Source of the DNA: Seongchinamella sediminis
GTDB taxonomy: Bacteria > Pseudomonadota > Gammaproteobacteria > Pseudomonadales > Halieaceae
Length of the DNA stretch: 32,254 nt
Direction: 5' to 3'
Assembly (NCBI RefSeq): GCF_003457605.1
Contig: NZ_QRAN01000028.1
Span: forward strand, 1,736-33,989
Shown: piece after piece, positions 25,260 to 32,254 of the stretch
Layout of the letters: every line of letters starts with the position of its first letter
How positions within the stretch are numbered: position 1 is the first letter of the stretch
Notes under the pieces: generated by a model
What the model saw: the letters and a program-made list of their open reading frames with translations, nothing else
The model's database searches: none
What the model was told of the DNA's origin: nothing
Translations under genes and position numbers: made by a program

Positions 25260-25736
25260 TCAGTGCAGCTGGCGATAAGCGCCGGAAAAGAACAGCAGGG
25301 GATCGCCGCCGGGCTTGCTGCTGACGTCCAGCACCCTGCCGACGATAATCAGGTGATCACCACCTTCATGGGCTGCATGCAGCTCGCACTCGAAGCTGAC
25401 CAGCGCGCCGCGGATAATGGGCGCGCCGTGGCGACCCTGGCGAAAATGCGCCGGGTCCAGAATATGATCACCCTTGCGCGCGTACTGGTTGGACAGGTCC
25501 ATTTGCTGGTCGTTGAGCACATTGATCGCGAAGCGGCGGGGGCTGGCGTAGGCCTGGTAAACGTCGGAGCCGTTCTGCAGGCTCCACAACACCAGCGGCG
25601 GGTCCAGCGACACGGAGGAAAAAGAATTGGCGGTCATGCCCAGGGCATTACCGTTGTTATCCACCGTGGTGACAACACAGACTCCAGTTGCGAAGCGACC
25701 CAGGGCATTGCGCAGTTCACGTCCATCAATATTCAT
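25260..25736 (-). CDS. Flavin reductase family protein (FMN-binding split barrel)
   Basis: The protein is likely an NAD(P)H:flavin oxidoreductase supplying reduced FMN or FAD to a monooxygenase, as in HpaC or the small subunits of two-component systems. The 158-residue sequence shows FATGVCVVTT, GMTANSFSSVSLDPPLVLWSL (flavin phosphate region), FAINVL, FECEL and FFSGAYRQL in the expected order. AAGGAG precedes the ATG. It lies 87 bp after moaE, separated by a hairpin. No obvious two-component monooxygenase is adjacent; the LLM oxidoreductase 1.4 kb away is the nearest candidate. Confidence 0.92.
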   Translation of the reverse strand: MNIDGRELRNALGRFATGVCVVTTVDNNGNALGMTANSFSSVSLDPPLVLWSLQNGSDVYQAYASPRRFAINVLNDQQMDLSNQYARKGDHILDPAHFRQGRHGAPIIRGALVSFECELHAAHEGGDHLIIVGRVLDVSSKPGGDPLLFFSGAYRQLH

Positions 25737-25766
25737 TTGTACTCCTTACAGGATGATTCAGGTAAA

Positions 25767-25784
25767 CCGGGTATTTGAACCCGG
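25767..25784 (-). terminator. Weak intrinsic terminator after moaE
   Basis: The inverted repeat CCGGGT/ACCCGG (6 bp) with a 6-nt loop lies 40 bases beyond the moaE stop codon. It is followed on the minus strand by TTTACC only, so termination may be partial and the flavin reductase may be read through. Confidence 0.4.
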
Positions 25785-25823
25785 ACAAGCCCCGGGCAGC
25801 ATCCCCTGTTTCGGTTATTGTTG

Positions 25824-26285
25824 TTACCGGGACTGCCAGCGCCCGGCGCGCTCGGTATCGGACTGGCGGGCATCTACCCAGCGACTGCCATCGGGGCCGG
25901 TCTCCTTCTTCCAGAACGGCGCCCTGGTCTTGAGGTAGTCCATGACAAACTCACAGGCGGCAAAAGCGGCTTCCCGGTGGCTGGCACTGACCCCGACCCA
26001 GACAATCTGCTCCCCCGGCCGCAATGGCCCCACCCGGTGCACGATACCCGCGGCCAGCAGTGGCCAGCGCGCCTGAGCCTCTTCCACGATACTGCCAATG
26101 CTGCGCTCGGTCATCCCCGGGTAGTGTTCCAGGGTGAGGCCTTCCACCCGCCCGCCGTCATTGCTGTTGCGCACATAGCCGGTAAAGGTTGCCACGGCCC
26201 CATGGGTGGCATCCCCGGACAGCAATTCGCGCTGCAACGCGCCGACATCGAAATCCGCCTCCTGCACCCGCACCTTCAGTTGCAT
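25824..26285 (-). CDS. moaE: Molybdopterin synthase catalytic subunit MoaE
   Basis: MoaE forms a heterotetramer with thiocarboxylated MoaD and inserts the two sulfurs that turn cyclic pyranopterin monophosphate into molybdopterin. The 153-residue protein has Arg39 (FTGYVRN), and Lys119 and Lys126 in MDYLKTRAPFWKKE, exactly the catalytic numbering of E. coli MoaE. It starts one base after the moaD stop, with GGAGG formed by the last moaD codons (Gly-Gly). Confidence 0.97.
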   Translation of the reverse strand: MQLKVRVQEADFDVGALQRELLSGDATHGAVATFTGYVRNSNDGGRVEGLTLEHYPGMTERSIGSIVEEAQARWPLLAAGIVHRVGPLRPGEQIVWVGVSASHREAAFAACEFVMDYLKTRAPFWKKETGPDGSRWVDARQSDTERAGRWQSR

Positions 26286-26286
26286 T

Positions 26287-26541
26287 TCAGCCTCCCGTCA
26301 CCGGGGGGAAGAAGGCTATTTCATCGCCGTCTGCCAGCGCCGGGTTGCCGCTTGCCACTTCCTGATTGAGGGCGCGAATCACGTTGTCCTGACCCAGCAC
26401 CCGTTGCCAGCGCTCACCGTGCTCGGCCACCAGCTTGTGCTGCAGCCCGTCCAGGCTGGCGCAGGATGCATCCAGCTCCAACTCCAGCCGGCTACAGGCC
26501 AGTTCCTCGCGGAAACGACCGAAAAACAGTACCGTGAGCAT
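26287..26541 (-). CDS. moaD: Molybdopterin synthase sulfur carrier subunit MoaD
   Basis: This ubiquitin-like sulfur carrier is thiocarboxylated at its C-terminus and donates sulfur to MoaE. The 84-residue protein starts [14 protein letters not shown] and ends in EIAFFPPVTGG; the terminal Gly-Gly is required for adenylation by MoeB. The ATG at 26541 overlaps the moaC stop by one base (TGATG). The open frame extends 33 codons into moaC but that part is out of family. Confidence 0.96.
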   Translation of the reverse strand: MLTVLFFGRFREELACSRLELELDASCASLDGLQHKLVAEHGERWQRVLGQDNVIRALNQEVASGNPALADGDEIAFFPPVTGG

Positions 26542-27026
26542 CAGGCCTGGTCTCCGCGACGCCACAGGCCAGACTTGCCGCCCTGCTTTTCGAGCAGTCC
26601 GACCCCGGTGATTTCCATCCCCCGGTCCACCGCCTTGCACATATCGTAGATGGTCAATGCCGCCACCGTGGCGGCCGTCAGCGCTTCCATCTCCACCCCG
26701 GTTTTGCCCTCGACCCTGCAGCAGGCCTCGATGAGGATCTGACTGGCTGCCGCATCGAGTTCAAAGCTGAGATCAACCGAGCTGAGCATCAGCGGATGGC
26801 ACAGTGGAATCAGATCCGGACACTTTTTCGCCGCCTGGATCCCGGCCACTCGCGCCACCGCCAGCACATCGCCTTTCTTGTGGCTACCCTCCTGCACCAG
26901 CTTCAGGGTCGCCGGCAGCATCGATACCCGCGCGCCAGCAATGGCCGTACGCCGGGTGACGGCCTTGGCGCCCACATCGACCATATGGGCGGAACCGCTT
27001 TCATCCAGGTGCGTCAGTTTGCTCAT
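26541..27026 (-). CDS. moaC: Cyclic pyranopterin monophosphate synthase MoaC
   Basis: MoaC converts 3',8-cyclo-7,8-dihydro-GTP to cyclic pyranopterin monophosphate. From ATG 27026 ([16 protein letters not shown] upstream) the protein has 161 residues, the same as E. coli MoaC. Lys51, His77, Asp128 and Lys131 occupy exactly the known active-site positions ([21 protein letters not shown]). It is the first gene of moaC-moaD-moaE. The radical SAM partner moaA is not next to it. I do not see the conserved structure of a molybdenum-cofactor riboswitch in the 150-bp leader. Confidence 0.97.
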   Translation of the reverse strand: MSKLTHLDESGSAHMVDVGAKAVTRRTAIAGARVSMLPATLKLVQEGSHKKGDVLAVARVAGIQAAKKCPDLIPLCHPLMLSSVDLSFELDAAASQILIEACCRVEGKTGVEMEALTAATVAALTIYDMCKAVDRGMEITGVGLLEKQGGKSGLWRRGDQA

Positions 27027-27178
27027 TGCTTTCCCCATTACAAGCACTGCCGGCAGAGTCTAGCCGTTGGTGGCGGGGAAAGACAGTCCTGAGCTGATGT
27101 GTCAGGCTTTTTGGCCGAAGGCCACGCTGCCCGACGCCCGGCGCGGCCTTACATTGTTACCAGCAGGGAGGATCGGGC

Positions 27179-28195
27179 ATGAGCAAACTCAAATTGGGAC
27201 TGCAACTGGGCTACTGGGGCGCGCTGTGCCCCGGTGAGAACCACACCCGGCTGGCCCAGGAGGCGGAAAGCCTGGGCTTCGACTCGGTGTGGACCGCGGA
27301 ATCCTGGGGCAATGACTGTTTTACCCCGCTGGCCTGGATCGGCGCACAGACGTCCACGATCCGCCTGGGCACCTCGGTGGCGCAGCTGTCTGCCCGCACC
27401 CCCACCGCCTGTGCGATGGCCACCCTGGCGCTGGACGCCCTCTCTGGCGGCAGGATGATTCTCGGCCTCGGGGTATCAGGCCCGCAGGTGGTTGAAGGCT
27501 GGTACGGCCAGCCCTACAGCAAGCCGGTGACCCGCACCAGGGAGTACGTGGACATCATCCGTCAAGTGCTGGCCCGGGAGGCGCCGGTGACCAGTGACGC
27601 CGAGTTTTATCCCCTGCCCTACCGCGGCCCGGGGGCCTGGGGCATGGGCAAGCCGCTGAAATCCATTACTCACCCGGTCCGCGCCGATGTGCCCATATTT
27701 ATCGGCGCCGAGGGGCCGCGCAATGTTAGCCAGACGGCGCAGATCGCCGACGGCTGGCTGCCACTGTACTACTCGCCCTATCGCCAGCAGGTCTATGCCG
27801 ACCAGTTGCTGGACGCCCGCGAAGGCTTTGAAATCTCTCCCACGGTGATGGTCTCTATCAACGACGACCTGGAACAGGCCCTGTACCCCGTCAAAGCCAT
27901 GCTCGGCTTCTATATCGGCGGCATGGGCGCGGCCAAACGCAACTTCCACAAAGAGTTGATGGCGAGAATGGGTTTTCCGGACGAGGCGGAAGACATCCAG
28001 CGCCTGTTTCTGGCGGGCAAGCGCGATGAAGGCGTGGCCGCGGTGCCCGACCAGTTTGCCGATGAAATCTCCCTCTGCGGCCCGAAAGCGCGCATCCGGG
28101 AAAAACTCCAGGACTGGCAGAACTCGCCAGTGACCAGCCTGCTGATCAACGGCGACCCGCAACTGCTGCGGGACATGGCGGAGCTGGTACTGTAG
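27179..28195 (+). CDS. LLM class (luciferase-like) flavin-dependent oxidoreductase
   Basis: This TIM-barrel oxidoreductase of the bacterial luciferase superfamily uses F420 or FMN. The 338-residue protein shows GLQLGYWG at the N-terminus, EAESLGFDSVWTAESWG, 'IRLGTSVAQLSARTPTACAM', LDALSGGRMILGLGVSGPQVVEGWYG, and 'VPIFIGAEGPRNV', all typical of the F420-dependent type. Whether this organism makes F420 is not shown, so FMN is possible. GGGAGG lies nine bases before the ATG. The gene diverges from moaC and converges on the serine hydrolase with a 17-bp gap. The substrate is unknown. Confidence 0.9.
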   Translation: MSKLKLGLQLGYWGALCPGENHTRLAQEAESLGFDSVWTAESWGNDCFTPLAWIGAQTSTIRLGTSVAQLSARTPTACAMATLALDALSGGRMILGLGVSGPQVVEGWYGQPYSKPVTRTREYVDIIRQVLAREAPVTSDAEFYPLPYRGPGAWGMGKPLKSITHPVRADVPIFIGAEGPRNVSQTAQIADGWLPLYYSPYRQQVYADQLLDAREGFEISPTVMVSINDDLEQALYPVKAMLGFYIGGMGAAKRNFHKELMARMGFPDEAEDIQRLFLAGKRDEGVAAVPDQFADEISLCGPKARIREKLQDWQNSPVTSLLINGDPQLLRDMAELVL

Positions 28196-28212
28196 CCCCG
28201 GGCTATTCTCGG

Positions 28213-29592
28213 CTAGCGCTTCAGCAGCGCCTGGATGGGCTGGAATTTTTCATTTACCGGGTAATCGCCCGCGGTCCACCCCAGGCGCACGACAATGGCG
28301 TCCAGGTCCGGGAAGATCATCACCGACTGCCCGCGATTACCTGACATGGCATAGGCGTCTGCCTGCAGCTCCGGCCAGCGCAGGCGCGCGCCGCCGCCAT
28401 TCAACCAGAACTGGTAGCCATAGCGCCTGTCGTTAGCACTCGGATTGGGCATGGCGGCATCCGCCACCCAGCCCGGCGGCAGCCACTGACTGCCACCGGC
28501 CCGGCCGTTGTTGAGCATGGGCAGGGCCATTCTGGCCCAGTCGCGGGCAGGCGCATAAACGAATGAACTGCCGAGGTATACCCCGCTGGCATCCAGCTCA
28601 AAAACGGTATTGCGCAGGCCCAGCGGCGCGGCGATCTCGCGGGCGAAGAAGTCCACCAGGGCCTGCGGGCTGGCGCCGAGCCGGTCGGAGACCAGCCGGG
28701 TGAGCAGGTTGCTGGTGCCCGATGAGTAGTACCAGTGGCTGCCGGGAAGATGCACCAGTGGGCTGGCCAGCGCCACCTCGGCGGCACTGGGGGCAGCGAA
28801 CAGCATGCGGGTTGAATCATTGCCCGGGACGTAGGGCTCACTGAACTCCAGCCCCGACGACATTTGCAGCAGGTTTGCCACGGTGATATCCCGACGGGCA
28901 TCTGCGCGCCAGGCGGGAAACAGAATGGAATCGCTGCGCTGTATTTTGCCCAGCGCTTCCAGCCGGCCAACCAGCAGCGCGGTCAGGCTCTTGCCCATGG
29001 ACCAGCCGAGCAGCGGGGTATCGGGGGTGATTCCAGCGCCGTACGCTTCAGCGATCACCCGGCCGCCCTGCACCACCAGCAGTGCCCGGGTGTCCAGGCC
29101 CTGCTGGCTGTCCTCGATCAGGGTACTGACCAGCAGTGACTGCATGGCCTCATCGGGCTCGCCCACTTCTTCTCCAACCGGCCATTGCCCGGATGGCCGG
29201 TTAACAGCAGGCATCTCGAGGGTGGCGAGATTGACCATGCCGCGGTGTACCAGGGTGCAACCCAGGCCGGGATAATAACGCGCTTTGGCGACAACGGAAC
29301 CGCAGCTGGCCACCACCGTGTCAGGGGGCTCGTGCTGCACGTCTATCAGCAGCGTGGCCGGTGAATAAGTACTGATATCGGCGCGATTGCGCTCATCGGT
29401 GAAGCCGGAGATATAGTAGCCGGAACAGCTGAGCTTGGCGGTCATGCCGGTGCCCACGGCTGCCATCTCCGGTAGCCCGCGCAGGGGGATTCCCGCCAGG
29501 TGCAGCAGCAACAGGGCCAATCCAAGCAGGGCTACAGGGGTCAGCAACAGCAGTCTTTTCACGCGGGGGCCAGTCGGTAGAGGGGTCGACAT
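28213..29592 (-). CDS. Membrane-anchored serine hydrolase, beta-lactamase class C / NylB-like
   Basis: This penicillin-binding-fold serine hydrolase is probably an esterase or amidase, not a drug-resistance enzyme. From ATG 29592 the protein has 459 residues, with one N-terminal helix (about 12-36) placing the catalytic part in the periplasm. The S-x-x-K motif is Ser198-Met-Gly-Lys201 (LGWSMGKSLTALL), the tyrosine motif is Tyr289-Ser-Ser in YYSSGTSNLL, and a third motif GNRGQSVMIFP replaces K-T-G. This set resembles 6-aminohexanoate-dimer hydrolase relatives. A conserved cysteine-containing block (KLSCSGYYISGF) lies before the hydrolase. The frame extends 55 codons upstream across the divergent promoter, which I exclude. 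The ribosome site is weak. Confidence 0.88.
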   Translation of the reverse strand: MSTPLPTGPRVKRLLLLTPVALLGLALLLLHLAGIPLRGLPEMAAVGTGMTAKLSCSGYYISGFTDERNRADISTYSPATLLIDVQHEPPDTVVASCGSVVAKARYYPGLGCTLVHRGMVNLATLEMPAVNRPSGQWPVGEEVGEPDEAMQSLLVSTLIEDSQQGLDTRALLVVQGGRVIAEAYGAGITPDTPLLGWSMGKSLTALLVGRLEALGKIQRSDSILFPAWRADARRDITVANLLQMSSGLEFSEPYVPGNDSTRMLFAAPSAAEVALASPLVHLPGSHWYYSSGTSNLLTRLVSDRLGASPQALVDFFAREIAAPLGLRNTVFELDASGVYLGSSFVYAPARDWARMALPMLNNGRAGGSQWLPPGWVADAAMPNPSANDRRYGYQFWLNGGGARLRWPELQADAYAMSGNRGQSVMIFPDLDAIVVRLGWTAGDYPVNEKFQPIQALLKR

Positions 29593-29626
29593 TTTCGCAG
29601 AATGGCCAGCACTCTCATAGCCCGCC

Positions 29627-29658
29627 AGGGCAGCGGTCGCGGTGCCCTCTGCTATGCT
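29627..29658 (+). promoter_or_regulatory. Hairpin and extended -10 before the SLOG/TM gene
   Basis: The inverted repeat AGGGCA/TGCCCT (29627-29632 and 29643-29648) sits immediately before TGCTATGCT, an extended -10-type element (hexamer 29653-29658). It lies in the 100-bp gap between two divergent genes, so it could be an operator. No -35 is apparent. Confidence 0.35.
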
Positions 29659-29692
29659 TTGCGGCAGGGATGATTTATTCGAGTGACAGGGA

Positions 29693-31396
29693 ATGATCGA
29701 CGATTTCAATAACAACATCTGCCTGAAGGTCGGCGTAACCGCGCACCGGGACCTCAATTACACCGATACGGGCAACGTGCAGCAGCAGGTGCGGGAGTTC
29801 CTGCAGCGTCTGCGCTCACAGTTTCCCTCCCTGCCGATTGTGCTGGTGAACCCCCTGGCAGAGGGCGGCGATATGCTGGTGGCAAAGGTCGCGCTGGATA
29901 TGGGCATACGACTCGAAGCCCCCCTGCCCATGCCCGCAGAGCTCTACGAGCAGGACTTCGAGCCCGCGGTGCTGGCGGAATTTCGCAGCACCCTGGCCCG
30001 CTGCGACAGCTATGAATTGCCCCTGGCGCCGGGCAACACCCTGGATAATATTCGCGACCATGGCGAAGCTCGCAACCGGCAATACGCCCAGCTGGGCATG
30101 TATATCGCCAGCCATACCCACATGCTGCTGGCCCTTTGGGACGGGCGCGAGTCCGCTGAACCCGGTGGCACCGCCAGCGTGGTGCATTACCAGCTACAGG
30201 ACGTCATGCCGGGCCTGCCTTCGCTGGAACAGGCCCGCAACCTGCTCGCGGAGAAAGAAAATGACCTTGTCTACCACATCCACTGCCCCCGCGATGACAG
30301 TGAACAGCAGCGCGTAGGCCGCTGGCTGAGCAGCAACTCGGCGTATCCCGGACTGGATATGCCGCGCCGCTATCGCGCTGCATTTGAGCACATGGTGGTA
30401 TTCAAGCGCGACGCCAACCGCCACGCCGCGCTGATCCAATCATCCGGGGACAGCCTGCTGACCCATGAGGCAATGCGCGAGCAACCCGACCTTAGCGCAA
30501 TAGACAGCGTGTATCGCGTGGCCGACCGACTCGCCATTCTGTACCGGCAACTGGTGGTCCGGGAACTGGTGCTCACCCACGCGCTGGCCGCTTTAATGGG
30601 TTTCAGCTTCCTGACCTACTCCGAGTACCAGGAGCTTGCCTTTCTGCTGCCCGCGTTTCTGGCCTGCTTCTTCACCGCCTGGTGCGTTAACAAACTGGCC
30701 AACTGGCTGAGCTGGCACCGCAAGTACCTGGATTACCGGGCCCTGGCAGAGGGCCTGCGAGTGCAGTTCTACTGGTGCCTGGCGGACGTGGAAGACTTTC
30801 ACGGCACCGCATTCACCTATGACAACCTGATGCAGAAGCAGGATGTGGAGCTGGTGTGGATACGCCACATGATGCGTAGCGTCAGCACCGCTGGCAGAGC
30901 CAATACCTGCAAGCTGGAACAGGGTCTGGCGCTGGCCATTGAGCACTGGGTGGGAGGAGCCTGGGCCAACGCGGGGCAACTGGCCTATTACCACGATGCC
31001 GGCCAGGCCCGGGCGAACAAACTGAAGCGCGATGCCCTGTTCGGCCAGCTCACCCTCTGGGCGGGCATCAGCACCGCCCTGTACCTGTTGTTCATGGCCG
31101 CTGAACTGGGCGAGCACAGCACCAACGTGCTGTTTATCATGATGGGATTGCTGCCGCTGCTGGCGGGTATTCGCGAGGCCTATGCCTACAAAAAAGCCGA
31201 CAAGGAACTGACCAAGCAATACCTGTTCATGTTCCGCACCTTTTCCGTGGCCAGCGAGAAGCTGGAACAAAGCCAGGACAGGGAGACCCGCTGCGCGATA
31301 CTCAAGGCGCTGGGGGAGACCTGCCTGGAAGAACACGCCGAGTGGATTCTGCTACACCGGGAGCGGCCACTGGAAACATCCGGCCTGGCGGCGTAA
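29693..31396 (+). CDS. SLOG-domain protein with two transmembrane pairs (SLATT-like), putative nucleotide-gated membrane effector
   Basis: The 567-residue protein has an N-terminal SLOG-type Rossmann domain. VGVTAHRDL (13-21) matches the GHRDL-like first loop; NPLAEGGDMLVAKVALDMG (53-71) holds the glycine-rich ligand loop and helix; 'LPMPAELYEQDF' and a helix-strand with IASHTHMLLALWDG (138-151) follow. A middle region of about 130 residues leads to hydrophobic pair one (about 294-310 and 315-337), then a basic/aromatic linker with YRALAEGLRVQFYW (348-361), then pair two (about 451-471 and 477-495) and a soluble tail. The two-TM units with following charged helix resemble SLATT effector domains, predicted to form pores in defence systems. 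No cyclase or nuclease neighbour is recognised. Start ATG 29693 has a weak, closely placed AGGGA. Confidence 0.75.
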   Translation: MIDDFNNNICLKVGVTAHRDLNYTDTGNVQQQVREFLQRLRSQFPSLPIVLVNPLAEGGDMLVAKVALDMGIRLEAPLPMPAELYEQDFEPAVLAEFRSTLARCDSYELPLAPGNTLDNIRDHGEARNRQYAQLGMYIASHTHMLLALWDGRESAEPGGTASVVHYQLQDVMPGLPSLEQARNLLAEKENDLVYHIHCPRDDSEQQRVGRWLSSNSAYPGLDMPRRYRAAFEHMVVFKRDANRHAALIQSSGDSLLTHEAMREQPDLSAIDSVYRVADRLAILYRQLVVRELVLTHALAALMGFSFLTYSEYQELAFLLPAFLACFFTAWCVNKLANWLSWHRKYLDYRALAEGLRVQFYWCLADVEDFHGTAFTYDNLMQKQDVELVWIRHMMRSVSTAGRANTCKLEQGLALAIEHWVGGAWANAGQLAYYHDAGQARANKLKRDALFGQLTLWAGISTALYLLFMAAELGEHSTNVLFIMMGLLPLLAGIREAYAYKKADKELTKQYLFMFRTFSVASEKLEQSQDRETRCAILKALGETCLEEHAEWILLHRERPLETSGLAA

Positions 31397-31420
31397 GCGG
31401 CAGGCCGGTGGAGACTATCC

Positions 31421-32119
31421 TCAGCCGCCCGTGACCGGCATGCTGCGGGCCCGGTCCAGGCCCTCGCGCAGCTGGCTGGCCCAGCGCTTGAGAATACGGT
31501 CGGCGTTGGCCTTGTTGGTCACGCTGTTGGTCCACATCATGACGCGATCGTCCGGATCTTCCCGGCGGTCGATAACCCGCGCCAGGATCTCCTCGGTGGT
31601 CGCATCCAGCAGCTCGAGGTACAGGGTCATCTCGCCGGACGAGGTTGTATAGCTGCGCTCGATACCCGGATAGTTGGTGTCCGGCGCACTGACATCGAGG
31701 TTAATGATACTGGGCCGCAAGATCAGCACCTCCTCACCCTGGGTGAATTCCTCTACCAGGGTGTAGGCCGGGTCTTTCAGCAGGGCATCGCGAAACTTTT
31801 CCTCGCAGTCTTCTCCCAGCTTGCTCTTTATTCGGTCCATATCTTTCTGGGTGACCCGGTTAGTCAGCATCATGCGACTGGTATTCTGGTCTCGCAGCCA
31901 GTTCTTGCGGAACGCCACCTGGCAATCTGTCACGCCGTACTTCTCATACACCGACAGATCGACCCCGGGCTTCAGGTAAACTGCGGCAAAGGTGGTGTCG
32001 TGGACCAGATGCAGCCCGTCATGAGTCACTTCCGGCTCCTCCTGCCCGGTGCTGGCACAGCCGGACAGGACAGCCGCAAACAGGGCTGCAACAGCCAAGT
32101 AGCCGATATCTCTTTTCAT
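31421..32119 (-). CDS. DUF3313 family lipoprotein
   Basis: The protein is exported and lipid-anchored. From ATG 32119 (AGGAG upstream) it has 232 residues. The signal peptide MKRDIGYLAVAALFAAVLSGC ends in the lipobox LSGC with Cys21; Ala at +2 predicts outer-membrane sorting. The mature part has the DUF3313 pattern: YEKYGVTDCQVAFRKNW, a long central region, VLILRPSIINLDVSAPDT, MTLYLELLDATTEEILARVIDRRE, and a final helix with WASQLREGLD. The function of the family is unknown. It converges on the SLOG/TM gene with 24 bp between stops. Confidence 0.9.
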   Translation of the reverse strand: MKRDIGYLAVAALFAAVLSGCASTGQEEPEVTHDGLHLVHDTTFAAVYLKPGVDLSVYEKYGVTDCQVAFRKNWLRDQNTSRMMLTNRVTQKDMDRIKSKLGEDCEEKFRDALLKDPAYTLVEEFTQGEEVLILRPSIINLDVSAPDTNYPGIERSYTTSSGEMTLYLELLDATTEEILARVIDRREDPDDRVMMWTNSVTNKANADRILKRWASQLREGLDRARSMPVTGG

Positions 32120-32168
32120 GGTTTCTCCTGGTTTTGGCTCTTCATCATTAACGGGGGACACCGATGTT

Positions 32169-32200
32169 CATTAAACTGAATTTGCGAAGTTCGTTTAATG
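32169..32200. repeat. Inverted repeat near the right edge
   Basis: Perfect 8-bp arms CATTAAAC (32169-32176) and GTTTAATG (32193-32200) flank a 16-base centre; TGAA and TTC next to the arms extend the symmetry imperfectly. A 10-bp direct repeat ACACCGATGT brackets it at 32158-32167 and 32207-32216. It could be an operator or part of a mobile-element end. Confidence 0.5.
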
Positions 32201-32212
32201 GAGAGTACACCG

Positions 32213-32254
32213 ATGTCCCACGCAGGATTAATATTAGGCCTTCCGGAGTTGGAG
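32213..32254 (+). CDS. Start of an unidentified gene, cut by the window edge
   Basis: ATG 32213 begins MSHAGLILGLPELE and stays open to the end, with GGAGAG about nine bases upstream as a good ribosome site. Fourteen residues do not allow identification. Short N-termini of this style occur in some transposases (for example ISL3-like), and the flanking repeats fit that idea, but it is only a guess. Confidence 0.45.
   Translation, partial: MSHAGLILGLPELE

Noticed and set aside
25767-25784. Minus-strand hairpin with GGGTTCAAAT, resembling a tRNA T-arm
   Set aside because: No acceptor, D-arm or anticodon arm can be folded from the flanks, which run into moaE; it is better read as a weak terminator.
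27027-27178. Molybdenum-cofactor riboswitch upstream of moaC
   Set aside because: The gap is short and I cannot recognise the conserved core; only a small GGCC/GGCC hairpin is visible.
29593-29757. 55-codon upstream extension of the serine hydrolase
   Set aside because: It would cross the divergent promoter and overlap the start of the SLOG/TM gene; the membrane-anchor segment begins naturally after ATG 29592.

Overview
The window is a gene-dense, GC-rich chromosomal stretch that looks like a marine gammaproteobacterium, probably in or near the Halieaceae/Cellvibrionales or Marinobacter-type groups. That placement is inferred from gene content: monomeric NADP-isocitrate dehydrogenase, a ThrH phosphatase next to a full-length CysB, a complete propionyl-CoA to succinyl-CoA route, and strongly GC-biased third codon positions that create very long antisense open frames. 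I see no rRNA, tRNA, CRISPR array or complete insertion sequence.

Layout. 1-2600: isocitrate dehydrogenase with a strong 3' terminator. 2600-3730: a small DUF7931-like gene overlapping tail-to-tail with a GNAT acetyltransferase that has a possible 16-codon leader ORF. 3740-12500: a long minus-strand cluster for propionyl-CoA catabolism, read from a good sigma70-type promoter near 12,475: carboxyltransferase, atypical biotin carboxylase/biotin carrier, methylmalonyl-CoA epimerase, methylmalonyl-CoA mutase, its MeaB GTPase chaperone, and then a small Rieske ferredoxin. 12,649-16,800: pabB, thrH, cysB and a cN-I-like 5'-nucleotidase. 16,822-21,872: a large acetyl-CoA hydrolase/CoA-transferase, an AGCS sodium:alanine symporter, a D-cysteine desulfhydrase/ACC deaminase-like PLP enzyme, and a YajC gene located away from secDF. 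22,056-25,740: a MarR regulator, a GST plus SnoaL-like pair, a NUDIX plus Bcp peroxiredoxin pair, and a flavin reductase. 25,824-28,195: moaC-moaD-moaE for molybdopterin synthesis, divergent from a luciferase-like (LLM) oxidoreductase. 28,213-32,254: a membrane-anchored NylB-type serine hydrolase, divergent from a 567-residue SLOG plus four-TM protein, then a DUF3313 lipoprotein and, at the very edge, an inverted repeat and the first codons of another gene.

How the genes work together. The central cluster carries every protein expected for carboxylating propionyl-CoA (from odd-chain fatty acids, branched amino acids, sterols or propionate) and converting the product to succinyl-CoA. The carboxylase subunits are an unusual, insertion-bearing type. 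The moa genes make the molybdopterin dithiolene. Alanine uptake, the PLP desulfhydrase and CysB touch amino-acid and sulfur metabolism, but no direct link between them is shown by the sequence.

The most unusual object is the protein at 29,693-31,396. It has an N-terminal SLOG-type Rossmann nucleotide-sensing domain and two separated pairs of predicted membrane helices of SLATT-like layout, the architecture proposed for nucleotide-triggered membrane effectors in prokaryotic conflict systems. It stands alone, without a recognisable nucleotide cyclase next to it.
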